From assembly GCF_002920535.1 (NCBI RefSeq), contig NZ_PQSS01000001.1, forward strand, positions 62,001-126,000: a DNA stretch of 64,000 bases, given 5' to 3'. The notes under the pieces are model-generated. The model saw only the letters and a list, made by a program, of their open reading frames with translations, was not told the DNA's origin and made no database searches. A program made the position numbers and the translations under genes. This stretch comes from Streptomyces sp. Ru71 (GTDB taxonomy: Bacteria > Actinomycetota > Actinomycetes > Streptomycetales > Streptomycetaceae). Shown piece after piece: positions 1 through 7,771 of the stretch (position 1 is the stretch's first letter; each line of letters begins with the position of its first letter).

Positions 1-1368
1 CGGGCCGGCCTGACGGACTCCGCCGACCTGGGCCGCGCCTACTTCCGCGCCGTGGTCGGCGACGCCACCGACCACGACCTCCAGGACGCCTACCTCGACC
101 GCGCCGCGGAGACCGTCGCCTTCCTTGAGGACAACCCGCACGTCCGCTTCGAGTACCGGCCGTTCCCCGACTACTACGCCGCACCCGGCCGGTTCGACGC
201 CGGCCGCGCCGTCTTCCCCGTCGATCTGCCTTTGCCCGACGCACCGCACCCACTGCTGGCGGCCGTCCGGCCCCCGGCCTGGGCCGAGCGGCTCGGCCTG
301 CCGGTGCCCGACGGGCCGCTCACCGACGGCCGCGCCCTGATCGGCCGGCTGCTGCTGGCCCTGGAGTCCACCGGCAACGGCCGCACGCTGCTGGGCACCG
401 GCCTGACCCGGCTGCTGACCGAGGACGGCCGCGTGACCGGCGCCGAGGCCGAAGCCGGCGGCCGCACCCTGCGCATCCGCGCCCGCCGCGGCGTCCTGCT
501 CGCCGCCGGCGGCTTCGAGGCCAACGCCGAGCTGCGCCGCGCATGGCAGGGACTGCCGGGCGCCGACTGGACGATGGGCGCACCCGGCGGCAACACCGGA
601 CAGGCGCTGCTCGCCGCCGTCGAGGCCGGCGCCGCCACCGACCTGCTCGACCAGGCCTGGTGGTGCCCCTCCCTGCGCTTCCCGGACGGCTCCGCCGCCT
701 TCACCCTGGGTCTGCACGGCGGCATCTTCGTCGACGGCTCCGGCCGCAGGTTCGCCAACGAGTCACTGCCGTACGACCAAATGGGCCGTCAGATGCTCGC
801 CGCTGAAGCGGGCACGGGTCCGGACAACCCCGTCTGGTGGGTCTTCGACGGCCGGTTCGGCGACGAACTGCCCGGCATCACCGTCGTCCCCGCCGACCGA
901 ACGGCCTTCAGCCGGGCCGGGCTGTGGCACACCGCGGACACCCTCGACGCCCTCGCCGCGCGGATCGGCGTCGACGCCGGCGCGCTGTGCGCCACGGTGG
1001 CGACCTTCAACGGCCATGCGGCCGACGGAGTGGACACCGACTTCCACCGCGGCGAGGACCCCTACGACCGCTTCTTCGCCCAGGGCGAGGGCGCCAACCC
1101 GTGCCTGGTGCCGATCGAGAAGGGGCCGTTCCACGCCGTGCGGATCGTCCTCGGCGACCTGGGCACCAAGGGCGGCGTGCGCACCGACACCCGGGCACGG
1201 GTGCTGCGCGCGGACGGCACGGCGATCCCGGGCCTGTACGCGGCGGGCAACACCACCGCCTCGGTGTCCGGCCCCTGCTACCCCGGCCCCGGCGTACCGA
1301 TCGGGTCCGCCATGGTGTTCGGCCACATCGCGGCGGAGGACCTGGCGGAACGGACGGACGCGCGGTGA
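1..1368 (+). CDS. 3-ketosteroid dehydrogenase-like FAD flavoprotein (5' truncated by window)
   Basis: The frame is open from base 1, so the start and the N-terminal FAD-binding Rossmann motif lie outside the window; 455 codons are visible. Visible signatures are LLAAGGFEANAELR (second FAD segment), NESLPYDQM, GDLGTKGG, GLYAAGN and CYPGPGVPIGSAM. The last three are typical of the fumarate reductase/3-ketosteroid-delta1-dehydrogenase family, and the Tyr and Gly of YPGPG correspond to the 3-keto-binding pair of KstD. A PDYY motif near the visible N-terminus parallels the Tyr-rich segment of the KstD at 7772-9445. Inferred role: delta1- or delta4-dehydrogenation of a 3-ketosteroid in the cytoplasm, in line with the hsa genes downstream. 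Exact substrate is unknown. It converges on the next gene. Confidence 0.85.
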   Translation, partial: RAGLTDSADLGRAYFRAVVGDATDHDLQDAYLDRAAETVAFLEDNPHVRFEYRPFPDYYAAPGRFDAGRAVFPVDLPLPDAPHPLLAAVRPPAWAERLGLPVPDGPLTDGRALIGRLLLALESTGNGRTLLGTGLTRLLTEDGRVTGAEAEAGGRTLRIRARRGVLLAAGGFEANAELRRAWQGLPGADWTMGAPGGNTGQALLAAVEAGAATDLLDQAWWCPSLRFPDGSAAFTLGLHGGIFVDGSGRRFANESLPYDQMGRQMLAAEAGTGPDNPVWWVFDGRFGDELPGITVVPADRTAFSRAGLWHTADTLDALAARIGVDAGALCATVATFNGHAADGVDTDFHRGEDPYDRFFAQGEGANPCLVPIEKGPFHAVRIVLGDLGTKGGVRTDTRARVLRADGTAIPGLYAAGNTTASVSGPCYPGPGVPIGSAMVFGHIAAEDLAERTDAR

Positions 1369-1405
1369 TCGTCGATCCGGTGTGACGGCCCGGCCGCGTC
1401 GGGGA

Positions 1406-1422
1406 GTGACGGAGTGCGTCAC
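1406..1422. other. Short inverted repeat between convergent genes
   Basis: GTGACG and CGTCAC arms separated by five bases lie in the 209-bp gap between two convergent flavoprotein genes. It could be a weak transcript-end hairpin or an operator. There is no T-tract, so support is low. Confidence 0.25.
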
Positions 1423-1577
1423 GCCGGAGCGGCCGGGCTGGTCCGGGTGGAGAGACGTGTCCGCGCCGGCCGAGCGGGAGCCGGTGCCGCGTGGCCGGCC
1501 GGACGACGTGCCCCTGCGCTCACCGGGGACGCCGGCCACGGGGCGCGGCCCGCGTCCGCACCCCGCGCTCCGGTGCG

Positions 1578-3032
1578 CTAGCGGCCGAGGGCCGCGCCGC
1601 GTCCCGCCCGGCGGCCGAAGAAGCTGCCGTCACCCAGGGAGGCGCCGCTGGCGTATCCCCAGGCGGCGATGCCGGCCGTGGCCCGGCCCGCCGCGTACAG
1701 GCCCGGGATCGGCTCGCCGCTGACATGCAGCACCTCGGCGTCCGTGCCGGTGGTCAGCCCGCCCAGCGCGAAGCCCGAGGTCATACCCCGCAGGTCCACC
1801 GCGCCCAGCGGGCCGCGCAGGGGCCGTACCCAGCGCGCGGCCTTGTGCAGCAGCGGGTCCCGGCCGTGCTCGGCGTGCCGGTTGTAGACCTCGACCGTCG
1901 CCTCCAGAGCTCCGGGCGGCAGTCCCATCTCGGCGCCGAGCTCCGCCGCCGAGCCGCATACCCACGTCGGCCGCAGCTGGAGGAACTCCGGCGCGGCGGA
2001 GACCCGCCCGGCCTCCTCGAACCCCTCCTCGTCGAGCACGAGGAACGTCTCGTCGCCCTGCTGGAAGAGCGCGGCCTGCCCGATCCGCCCGGGGTAGGTG
2101 TCCTCGTTGATGAACCGCTGGCCCCGGCCGTTGACCACGATCCCGCGGATCAGGTACTGCGGATCCATGTGGACGGCGACCTCGCAGGCGTCCATGTGCG
2201 CGACCCCCGCGCCCAGCCCCTGCGCGAGCCTGACCGCGACGCCGTCGTGCTCCTCGACCGCCGAGCCCGGACGGCCCACCAGCAGCGGGGCGTGCGCCGC
2301 CAGCATCTCCTCGTTGTAGGTGAAGCCGCCGGTGGCGAGCACCACACCGCGCCGGGCGCGTACGGTGACCCGCTCGCCGTAGCCGCGCGCCACCACGCCG
2401 CACACCCGGCCGTCCCCTTCGACCACCAACTGCTCGATGCGCAGGCCGAAGTGCGCCTTCACACCGAGCCGTTCCGCGGTCTCCACCAGGGGCTTCATGA
2501 GCATGTAGCCGCCACCGCGCTCGCCGGTGCGCTTGTTCTCCATACGCGGCAGATGACCGCGCGGCGCCGGCCGCACCATCTCGCTGAACGGGTGGGCGTT
2601 CTCCCCGCCGGAGTACATCAGGCCCTCGTCGCCGGCGGGTTCCCAGGCGGGTTCGCCGTAGAACACCGGCCGAAACGGCACACCGCACTCCACCAGCCAG
2701 TCGAAGTGCGCGACGCTGCCCTCGCAGTACGCGGAGATCTTCGCCGCGTCCGCCCCCGGTCCCATCGCCGCCGTCAGGAACGCGGCCATGTCCTCCGGAG
2801 AGTCCTCGAACCCGCAGGCACGCTGCAGGGCGGTGCCCCCGCCCAGGTAGATGAATCCGCCGGCCAGGGCGGCGGCCCCGCCCCAGCCGCCGGCGCGTTC
2901 CAGCACCAGCACCTCGGCGCCGGCCCTCGCGGCCTCCACGGCGGCCGCGGCTCCGGCCACCCCGTACCCGGCGATCACCACGTCTGCGGTGAGGTCCCAG
3001 GTGCCGACATCCGCTGCTGCGCACGGTCTCAT
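1578..3032 (-). CDS. FAD-binding dehydrogenase (fumarate reductase/KstD superfamily)
   Basis: A 484-residue flavoprotein starting at ATG 3032, preceded by a GAGGAGA ribosome site; an upstream in-frame start would lack one. The N-terminal dinucleotide fold VVIAGYGVAGAAAA (about residues 18-31) is followed by ERAGGWGG, LATGGFTYNEEM in the middle, and GLYAAGRATAGIAAWGYASG near the C-terminus. The architecture matches actinobacterial FAD-binding dehydrogenases found near steroid genes, but the C-terminus lacks the YPGPG signature of KstD, so delta1-dehydrogenase activity is not assured. It is divergent from hsaA, and the 226-bp gap holds a palindrome (3165-3179) repeated upstream of the monooxygenase operon at 13.2 kb, suggesting common control. 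Confidence 0.8.
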   Translation of the reverse strand: MRPCAAADVGTWDLTADVVIAGYGVAGAAAAVEAARAGAEVLVLERAGGWGGAAALAGGFIYLGGGTALQRACGFEDSPEDMAAFLTAAMGPGADAAKISAYCEGSVAHFDWLVECGVPFRPVFYGEPAWEPAGDEGLMYSGGENAHPFSEMVRPAPRGHLPRMENKRTGERGGGYMLMKPLVETAERLGVKAHFGLRIEQLVVEGDGRVCGVVARGYGERVTVRARRGVVLATGGFTYNEEMLAAHAPLLVGRPGSAVEEHDGVAVRLAQGLGAGVAHMDACEVAVHMDPQYLIRGIVVNGRGQRFINEDTYPGRIGQAALFQQGDETFLVLDEEGFEEAGRVSAAPEFLQLRPTWVCGSAAELGAEMGLPPGALEATVEVYNRHAEHGRDPLLHKAARWVRPLRGPLGAVDLRGMTSGFALGGLTTGTDAEVLHVSGEPIPGLYAAGRATAGIAAWGYASGASLGDGSFFGRRAGRGAALGR

Positions 3033-3164
3033 GCCGTCGTCTCCTCTCCTCGCGGAATGCGGCCAGGAGCGTAGGGCGGCCATGGCGCGGGGCACACGCA
3101 CCGGCTCCCGGTGACCGGGAAAACATTCCGCCCCGGGCGGCCGTCCCCGGTGGCCGCAGCCCCT

Positions 3165-3179
3165 TCCCGCTCAGTGGGA
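3165..3179. promoter_or_regulatory. Candidate operator, TCCCGCTCAGTGGGA
   Basis: A 15-bp near-palindrome (TCCC-CT / AG-GGGA arms, one mismatched pair, odd centre) in the divergent control region between the FAD dehydrogenase and hsaA. The same 15 bases, differing only at the central base, occur on the same strand at 13277-13291 upstream of the luciferase-like monooxygenase operon. Repetition at two steroid-gene promoters supports a shared repressor or activator site. The regulator is not identified, and the motif does not resemble the AAC-GTT core known for KstR. Confidence 0.55.
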
Positions 3180-3258
3180 GCCGCGTATTTCGCTTCGGGA
3201 CAGCACGCCGTACGGTCCTGCCACTTCCGCCGCCACGCCCACCCGAGAGGGGATGTCC

Positions 3259-4425
3259 ATGGCCGAAGACGTACTGGCCGCGATCCGCGCGCTCGCCCCG
3301 ACGTTGCGCGAGCGCGCGGCCGAGGCCGAGGAGCTGCGCCGCGTGCCCGACACCTCCGTCAAGGAACTGGAGGACACCGGCTTCTTCCAGCTGCTCCAGC
3401 CCAAGGCCTTCGGCGGCCGGGCCGCCGACCCCGTGGTCTTCTACACCGCCGTCAAGGAGATCGCCAAGGCCTGCGGCTCGACCGGCTGGGTCGCCTCCGT
3501 CGTCGGCGTGCACCCCTGGCACGTCGCCCTGTTCGACCCGCGCGCCCAGCAGGAGGTCTGGGGCCAGGACCCCAAGACCCGCATCGCCTCCTCCTACGCC
3601 CCGACCGGCAAGGCGACCCCTGTCGACGGCGGCTTCAAGCTCTCCGGCCGCTGGCACTTCTCCTCCGGCTGCGACCACACCCAGTGGGCGCTGCTCGGCT
3701 GCCTCGTCCCGGACGCCGACGGCAACCCCGTGGACATGCGCACCTTCCTGATCCCGCGCACCGAGTACCGCATCGACGACGTGTGGGACACCGTCGGCCT
3801 GCGCGGCACCGGCAGCAACGACGTCGTCGTCGAGGACGTCTTCGTACCCGAGCACCGCGCGCTGAGCTTCGGCCCGGTCACGGCCCTCCAGGTGCCGGGG
3901 CACGAGCTCAACGACGAGCCGCTGTACCGGCTGCCGTACGCCGGCGTGTTCACCACCACCATCTCCACCCCCATCGTCGGCATCGCCGAAGGCGCCTACG
4001 AGGCCTACCTGGACGCAACGAGGCAGCGCTTCCGCGTCTCCTACGGCCAGAAGGTCGCCGAGGACCCCTTCGCACAGGTCCGCATCGCGCGCGCCGGCAG
4101 CGACATCGACGCCTCCTGGCTCCAACTGAGCCGCAACATCGCCGAGATGTACGATCTCGCCCGGCGCGGCGAGGAGATCCCGATGGCCCTGCGCACCCGC
4201 ACCCGCCGCGACCAGGTCCTCGCCACCGAGCGGTCGGTCGCCGCACTCGACCTGCTGATGGAGAACGCCGGCGGCAACGCCATGCGCACCGGCCCGCACC
4301 CCGTGCAGCGCGCCTGGCGCGACGCCCACACCGGCCGCGGCCACGCCGCCAACGACCCGGAGCGGGCGCTGGTGATGTTCGGGCAGAGCGCGCTCGGCAT
4401 GGACATCCACGACTCGATGGCCTGA
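3259..4425 (+). CDS. hsaA: 3-HSA hydroxylase, oxygenase component (HsaA)
   Basis: A 388-residue member of the acyl-CoA dehydrogenase-fold flavin monooxygenases. HsaA hydroxylates 3-hydroxy-9,10-secoandrosta-1,3,5(10)-triene-9,17-dione to the catechol, using reduced flavin supplied by HsaB. Family signatures include KACGSTGWVASVVGVHPWH, GGFKLSGRWHFSSGCDH, GLRGTGSNDVVVEDVFVP and a C-terminal helical bundle ending in LGMDIHDSMA. Two ATGs are possible. ATG 3259 has GAGAGGGG six bases upstream and is preferred; ATG 3253 abuts that site and would add two residues. It is first in a five-gene run, 12 bp before hsaD, in the order A-D-C-B known from mycobacteria and rhodococci. Assignment rests on motifs plus synteny and is strong. 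Confidence 0.93.
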   Translation: MAEDVLAAIRALAPTLRERAAEAEELRRVPDTSVKELEDTGFFQLLQPKAFGGRAADPVVFYTAVKEIAKACGSTGWVASVVGVHPWHVALFDPRAQQEVWGQDPKTRIASSYAPTGKATPVDGGFKLSGRWHFSSGCDHTQWALLGCLVPDADGNPVDMRTFLIPRTEYRIDDVWDTVGLRGTGSNDVVVEDVFVPEHRALSFGPVTALQVPGHELNDEPLYRLPYAGVFTTTISTPIVGIAEGAYEAYLDATRQRFRVSYGQKVAEDPFAQVRIARAGSDIDASWLQLSRNIAEMYDLARRGEEIPMALRTRTRRDQVLATERSVAALDLLMENAGGNAMRTGPHPVQRAWRDAHTGRGHAANDPERALVMFGQSALGMDIHDSMA

Positions 4426-4437
4426 GAGGGGCACCGC

Positions 4438-5298
4438 ATGGCACAGCTCACCTACGCGTCCACCTCCCGCACGGCCAAGGCGGCCGGACTCACGCTGCAC
4501 TATCACGAGGCGGGTCCCGAGGACGCCCCCGTGGTGATCATGCTGCACGGCGGCGGCCCCGGCGCCTCCGCCTGGAGCAACTTCGGCCGCAACCTGCCCG
4601 TGTTCGCCGAGCACTTCCGCACCCTGCTGGTCGACCAGCCCTGCTTCGGCCGCTCGGACAAGCCCGAACTCGACAAGGACTACTTCAGCTACAGCGCGGG
4701 CTCCGTGGCCGCCCTCATGGACGAACTGGGCATCACCCAGGCGCACGTCGTCGGCAACTCGCTCGGCGGCGGGACGGCCGTCCGCATGGCCCTCGACCAC
4801 CCCGGCAAGGTCGGCAAGCTGCTCCTGATGGGCCCCGGCGGTGTCTCCGTCAACCTCTTCGCCCCCGACCCGACCGAGGGCATCAAGCGGCTCCACGAGT
4901 TCAACGCCGCACCCGAGCCGACGAAGGAGCAACTGCGCGCCTTCCTCGGCGTCATGGCCTACGACCAGTCGATCGTCACGGACGAGTTCGTCGAGGAGCG
5001 CTGGGCCTCGGCCACCGACCCCGACAACCGGCTGGGCAGCGCCCGCATGGGGGCCGCCTTCGCCAACCCGGCCTGGGCCGAGGACTGGATGCTGTGGCGT
5101 GAGGCCCATCGCATCACCCACCCGGTGCTGCTCACCTGGGGCCGCGAGGACCGCGTCAACCCGCTCGACGGGGCGCTGGTCGCCCTGAAGACCATCCCCG
5201 ACGCCCGCCTGCACGTCTTCCCGCACTGCGGCCACTGGGCGCAGACCGAGCAGGCCGACGAGTTCAACCGCCTCGCGGTCGACTTCTTCTCCCACTGA
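4438..5298 (+). CDS. hsaD: 4,9-DSHA hydrolase, meta-cleavage product hydrolase (HsaD)
   Basis: A 286-residue alpha/beta hydrolase of the BphD/HsaD group, which cleaves the C-C bond of the meta-ring-fission product made by HsaC into a hydroxydienoate and a propionyl-linked indane dione. Visible are the oxyanion-hole segment MLHGGGPGASAW (about 35-46), nucleophile Ser108 in GNSLGGG, Asp238 in WGREDRVNP and His266 in PHCGHWAQ: a complete Ser-Asp-His triad. Length matches the family (about 285-291). A ribosome site (GAGAGGGG) lies in the gap after hsaA. Its last codons and TGA form the first copy of a 26-bp tandem repeat that fills the gap before hsaC. Confidence 0.95.
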   Translation: MAQLTYASTSRTAKAAGLTLHYHEAGPEDAPVVIMLHGGGPGASAWSNFGRNLPVFAEHFRTLLVDQPCFGRSDKPELDKDYFSYSAGSVAALMDELGITQAHVVGNSLGGGTAVRMALDHPGKVGKLLLMGPGGVSVNLFAPDPTEGIKRLHEFNAAPEPTKEQLRAFLGVMAYDQSIVTDEFVEERWASATDPDNRLGSARMGAAFANPAWAEDWMLWREAHRITHPVLLTWGREDRVNPLDGALVALKTIPDARLHVFPHCGHWAQTEQADEFNRLAVDFFSH

Positions 5299-5415
5299 CC
5301 GGTCCCGGCACCTTCTCCCACTGACCGGTCCCGGCACTTTCTCCCACCGACCGGGCTCCGCGCCTTCTCCCACCGATCGGGCCCCGCGCCTTCTCCCACC
5401 GACCGCACCCCGCAC
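5286..5415 (+). repeat. 26-bp tandem repeat, five copies, beginning in the hsaD stop region
   Basis: Five consecutive units of exactly 26 bp: 5286, 5312, 5338, 5364 and 5390 to 5415. Each starts C/T-TTCTCCCAC and ends in a CCGG-or-CCCC-rich tail closing with CAC or CGC. Copy 1 includes the last hsaD codons (Phe-Ser-His) and TGA; copy 2 keeps the TGA; copies 3-5 have CGA instead. The unit is not a multiple of three and is not translated. The segment TCCCAC(T/C)GA-CGG in units resembles a degraded form of the 15-bp palindrome at 3165 (about 12 of 15 bases in units 1-4). Confidence 0.9.
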
Positions 5416-5439
5416 ACCGCTTCGACCGAAAGGCCGACC

Positions 5440-6333
5440 ATGGACATCCGAGCTCTCGGCTACCTGCGCCTGGAGACCACCAAGCTCGCCGAGTGGCGCA
5501 CCTACACCCTCGACGTCCTCGGCATGGTGGAGGCCGCCGGCACCACCGAGGACACCCTCCACCTGCGCATGGACGACCGCGCGTACCGCCTCACGATCCA
5601 GGCGGGCGACAGCGACCGGCTGCTCGCGGCCGGCTGGGAGGTCGCGAACGCCGCCGCCCTCGCCGAGGCCACCCGGGAACTGGAGGCCGCGGGTCACGCC
5701 GTCAAGCCGGCCGACGCCGCCGAACTCGCCGAGCGCCGCGTGCGCGGCATGGTCCACGTGAGCGACCCCGGCGGCAACCCGCTGGAGATCTACTGGGGCC
5801 AGGCGCAGGACCACACCCCGCTCGGCACCCCCTACGGCAACCGCTTCGTCACCGGCGACCTCGGCCTCGGCCACGTCGTGCTGCCGGTGCCGGACATCGA
5901 CGCCGCGCTGGACTTCTACGAGAACCTGCTCGGCTTCCAGCTGCGCGACTCGATGAAGCTGCCGCCGCAGGCCGTCCCGACCGCCGCCGAGCAGCGGGAC
6001 TTCCACTGGATGCACTTCCTGAGCCCCAACCGCCGCCACCACAGCCTCGGCCTGTACCCCGGCGCGCTGCCCCCCGGCATCGTCCACTTCATGGTGGAGC
6101 TGGAGACCCTGGACGACGTGGGCCGCGGCCTGGACCGGATGAACGCCGCCGGCATCCCGATCGCCTCCACGCTGGGCCGCCACACCAACGACCACATGGT
6201 GTCCTTCTACGCGCAGGCCCCCGGTGGCTTCCAGGTCGAGTACGGCTGGGACGGCCTGATCGTCGACCCCGCCACCTGGGTGGCCAAGGAGATCACCGCC
6301 GACAGTTTCTGGGGCCACCAGTGGAACGGCTGA
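5440..6333 (+). CDS. hsaC: 3,4-DHSA extradiol dioxygenase (HsaC)
   Basis: A 297-residue type I extradiol ring-cleavage dioxygenase. It opens the catecholic A ring of 3,4-dihydroxy-9,10-seconandrostatrienedione by meta cleavage, using Fe(II) and O2. Two vicinal-oxygen-chelate repeats are present. The 2-His-1-Glu iron ligands are visible as His145 (LGHVVLPV), His216 (GIVHFMVELE) and Glu267 (GFQVEYGWDG), with His201 and Tyr257 in the usual active-site places. Length equals the family norm (about 300). It follows the 26-bp repeat tract, so it may be less tightly coupled to hsaD than the other genes. hsaB starts inside its 3' end. Confidence 0.95.
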   Translation: MDIRALGYLRLETTKLAEWRTYTLDVLGMVEAAGTTEDTLHLRMDDRAYRLTIQAGDSDRLLAAGWEVANAAALAEATRELEAAGHAVKPADAAELAERRVRGMVHVSDPGGNPLEIYWGQAQDHTPLGTPYGNRFVTGDLGLGHVVLPVPDIDAALDFYENLLGFQLRDSMKLPPQAVPTAAEQRDFHWMHFLSPNRRHHSLGLYPGALPPGIVHFMVELETLDDVGRGLDRMNAAGIPIASTLGRHTNDHMVSFYAQAPGGFQVEYGWDGLIVDPATWVAKEITADSFWGHQWNG

Positions 6334-6821
6334 ACGACCACCGGATCGACGCGGCCGTCTTCCGGGACGTGCTCGGTCGCTTCGCCAGCGGCATCACCGT
6401 GGTGGCCGGCCTGGACGACGGCGAACCCGTCGGCTTCGCCTGCCAGTCCTTCGCCTCCCTCTCCCTCGACCCTCCGCTGGTCATGCTGGCCGTCGGCAAG
6501 TCGTCCACGAGCTGGCCGAGGATCGAGCGCACGGGCCGCTTCTGCGTCAACATCCTCGCCGAGGACCAGCGGGACACCTGCGCCGCGCTCGGCCGCAGCG
6601 GCCCCGACAAGTTCGCGCACATCCCGTGGAGCGCGGGCGCTTACGGCACCGTCCGCATCGACGGCGCCCTGGCCACCGTCGACTGCCGGCTCGCCGACGT
6701 CCACCAGGCCGGCGACCACTACATCGTCACCGGCGAGGTGATCGACCTCGCCGCCCAGGAGGACGGGCGGCCCCTGCTGTACTTCCGCAGCCGCTACGCC
6801 ACCGGCACCTTCGCGAACTGA
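6321..6821 (+). CDS. hsaB: Flavin reductase component of the 3-HSA hydroxylase (HsaB)
   Basis: A 166-residue flavin reductase of the FMN-binding split-barrel family, which reduces FMN or FAD with NADH for HsaA. The GTG start at 6321 gives MERLNDHRIDAAVFRDVL and overlaps the hsaC stop by 13 bases, indicating translational coupling. Typical segments are FRDVLGRFASGITVVAG, FACQSFASLSLDPPLVMLAVGKSSTSWP and FCVNILAEDQRD, ending with YFRSRYATGTF. Length and order match hsaB in other actinobacteria. It is the last intact member of the A-D-C-B set and is followed by a MaoC-type hydratase with its own ribosome site. Confidence 0.92.
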   Translation: MERLNDHRIDAAVFRDVLGRFASGITVVAGLDDGEPVGFACQSFASLSLDPPLVMLAVGKSSTSWPRIERTGRFCVNILAEDQRDTCAALGRSGPDKFAHIPWSAGAYGTVRIDGALATVDCRLADVHQAGDHYIVTGEVIDLAAQEDGRPLLYFRSRYATGTFAN

Positions 6822-6852
6822 CCGCCTTCCGCTCCCCCTCCGGAGGAACACC

Positions 6853-7723
6853 ATGCCGATCGACGTCGAGAAGGCCACCTCCGCCCCGCCCGTACGGGCC
6901 GCGGCCGACTGGGACGACCGCGATGTGCGGCTCTACCACCTGGCGCTCGGCGCGGGCGTCCCGGAGACCGACCCGGCCCAGCTGCGCTACGTCTACGAGG
7001 GACACGAGCAGGGCCTTCAGGTGCTGCCCACCTTCGGCGTGGTGGCCGGCGGCACCGGGGGGAGTGGGGTTCCAGGTCTTCGAGACGCCGGGCGTCGACA
7101 TCGACCTGGCCGCCGTGCTGCACGGCGGCCAGGAGATCACCGTGCACCGCCCGCTGCCCGCCACCGCCCGGGCCACCACCCTCACCCGCATTCCGGCCGT
7201 GTACGACAAGGGCACGGCCGCCGTCATCGTCCAGGAGTCCACCCTCCTCGGCGAGGACGGCGCACCACTGATCACCCAGCGCAACCAGATCTTCGTACGC
7301 GGCGAGGGCGGCTTCGGCGGCGACCGCGGACCCTCCGCCCGCCTGCCCGCACCCGACCGGGAACCCGACCTGGTGCTGGACATCCCGACCCTGCCTCAGC
7401 AGGCGCTGCTGTACCGGCTCGCCGGCGACTGGAACCCGCTGCACGCCGACCCCGCCACCGCCCGCCGCGCCGGCTACGACCGGCCCATCCTGCACGGGCT
7501 GTGCACCTTCGGCATGGCGGTCAGAGCCGTCACCGACCGTCTGCTGGACGGCGACTCCTCCCGGATCACCGGATGCGGGACGCGCTTCGCGGGGGTGTTC
7601 CACCCCGGCGAGACGCTGCGGCTGCGCGTCTGGCGCACCGGCGACGCCTACCGGCTGACCGCGAGCGCCGTGGACCGCGCCGACGCGCCGGTCCTCACCG
7701 ACGCCCACGTCACCGCCCGCTGA
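6853..7723 (+). pseudogene. MaoC-type 2-enoyl-CoA hydratase (Hsd4B-like), frameshifted
   Basis: Starts at ATG 6853 behind CGGAGG. The first 70 or so codons read PTFGVVAGGTGG, then the frame is lost at a run of six G (7057-7062). Removing one G gives TGGVGFQVFETPGVDIDL and an open frame to the stop at 7723, about 289 residues, the usual size for double-hotdog hydratases. The C-terminal half has the R-hydratase motif GDWNPLHADPATARRAGYDRP with the catalytic Asp and His. By synteny it would hydrate enoyl-CoA intermediates of the steroid side chain, or the C/D-ring acid. A homopolymer sequencing error is as likely as a true mutation. If real, the product is truncated and the hydratase half lost. 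Confidence 0.8.
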
Positions 7724-7753
7724 CCCCCGCAGCTCCCGCCCGCTGATCCCCGC
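7714..7753 (+). repeat. Short direct repeat across the hydratase stop codon
   Basis: Two copies, 23 bp apart, of a 17-base block CGCCCGCTGA(C/T)CCCCGC (7714-7730 and 7737-7753; 16 of 17 identical). Copy 1 contains the final codons and TGA of the hydratase gene; copy 2 lies in the gap and repeats that TGA. This resembles the larger tail repeat after hsaD. Confidence 0.7.
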
Positions 7754-7771
7754 TCACCGAGAGAGGACCCC

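Noticed and set aside
3033..3258. KstR-type operator in the hsaA promoter region
   Set aside because: No AAC-N2-GTT core with flanking T and A could be found; the palindrome present has a different sequence.
1630..6318. A very long open frame on the minus strand opposite the FAD dehydrogenase promoter and the hsa genes
   Set aside because: High-GC codon bias on the plus strand produces long antisense open frames; its translation is low-complexity Val/Gly/Arg-rich and conserved domains are all on the other strand.
7050..7070. Programmed frameshift in the hydratase
   Set aside because: The G6 run could slip, but family members are single-frame proteins and no stimulatory element was recognised; mutation or miscall is simpler.
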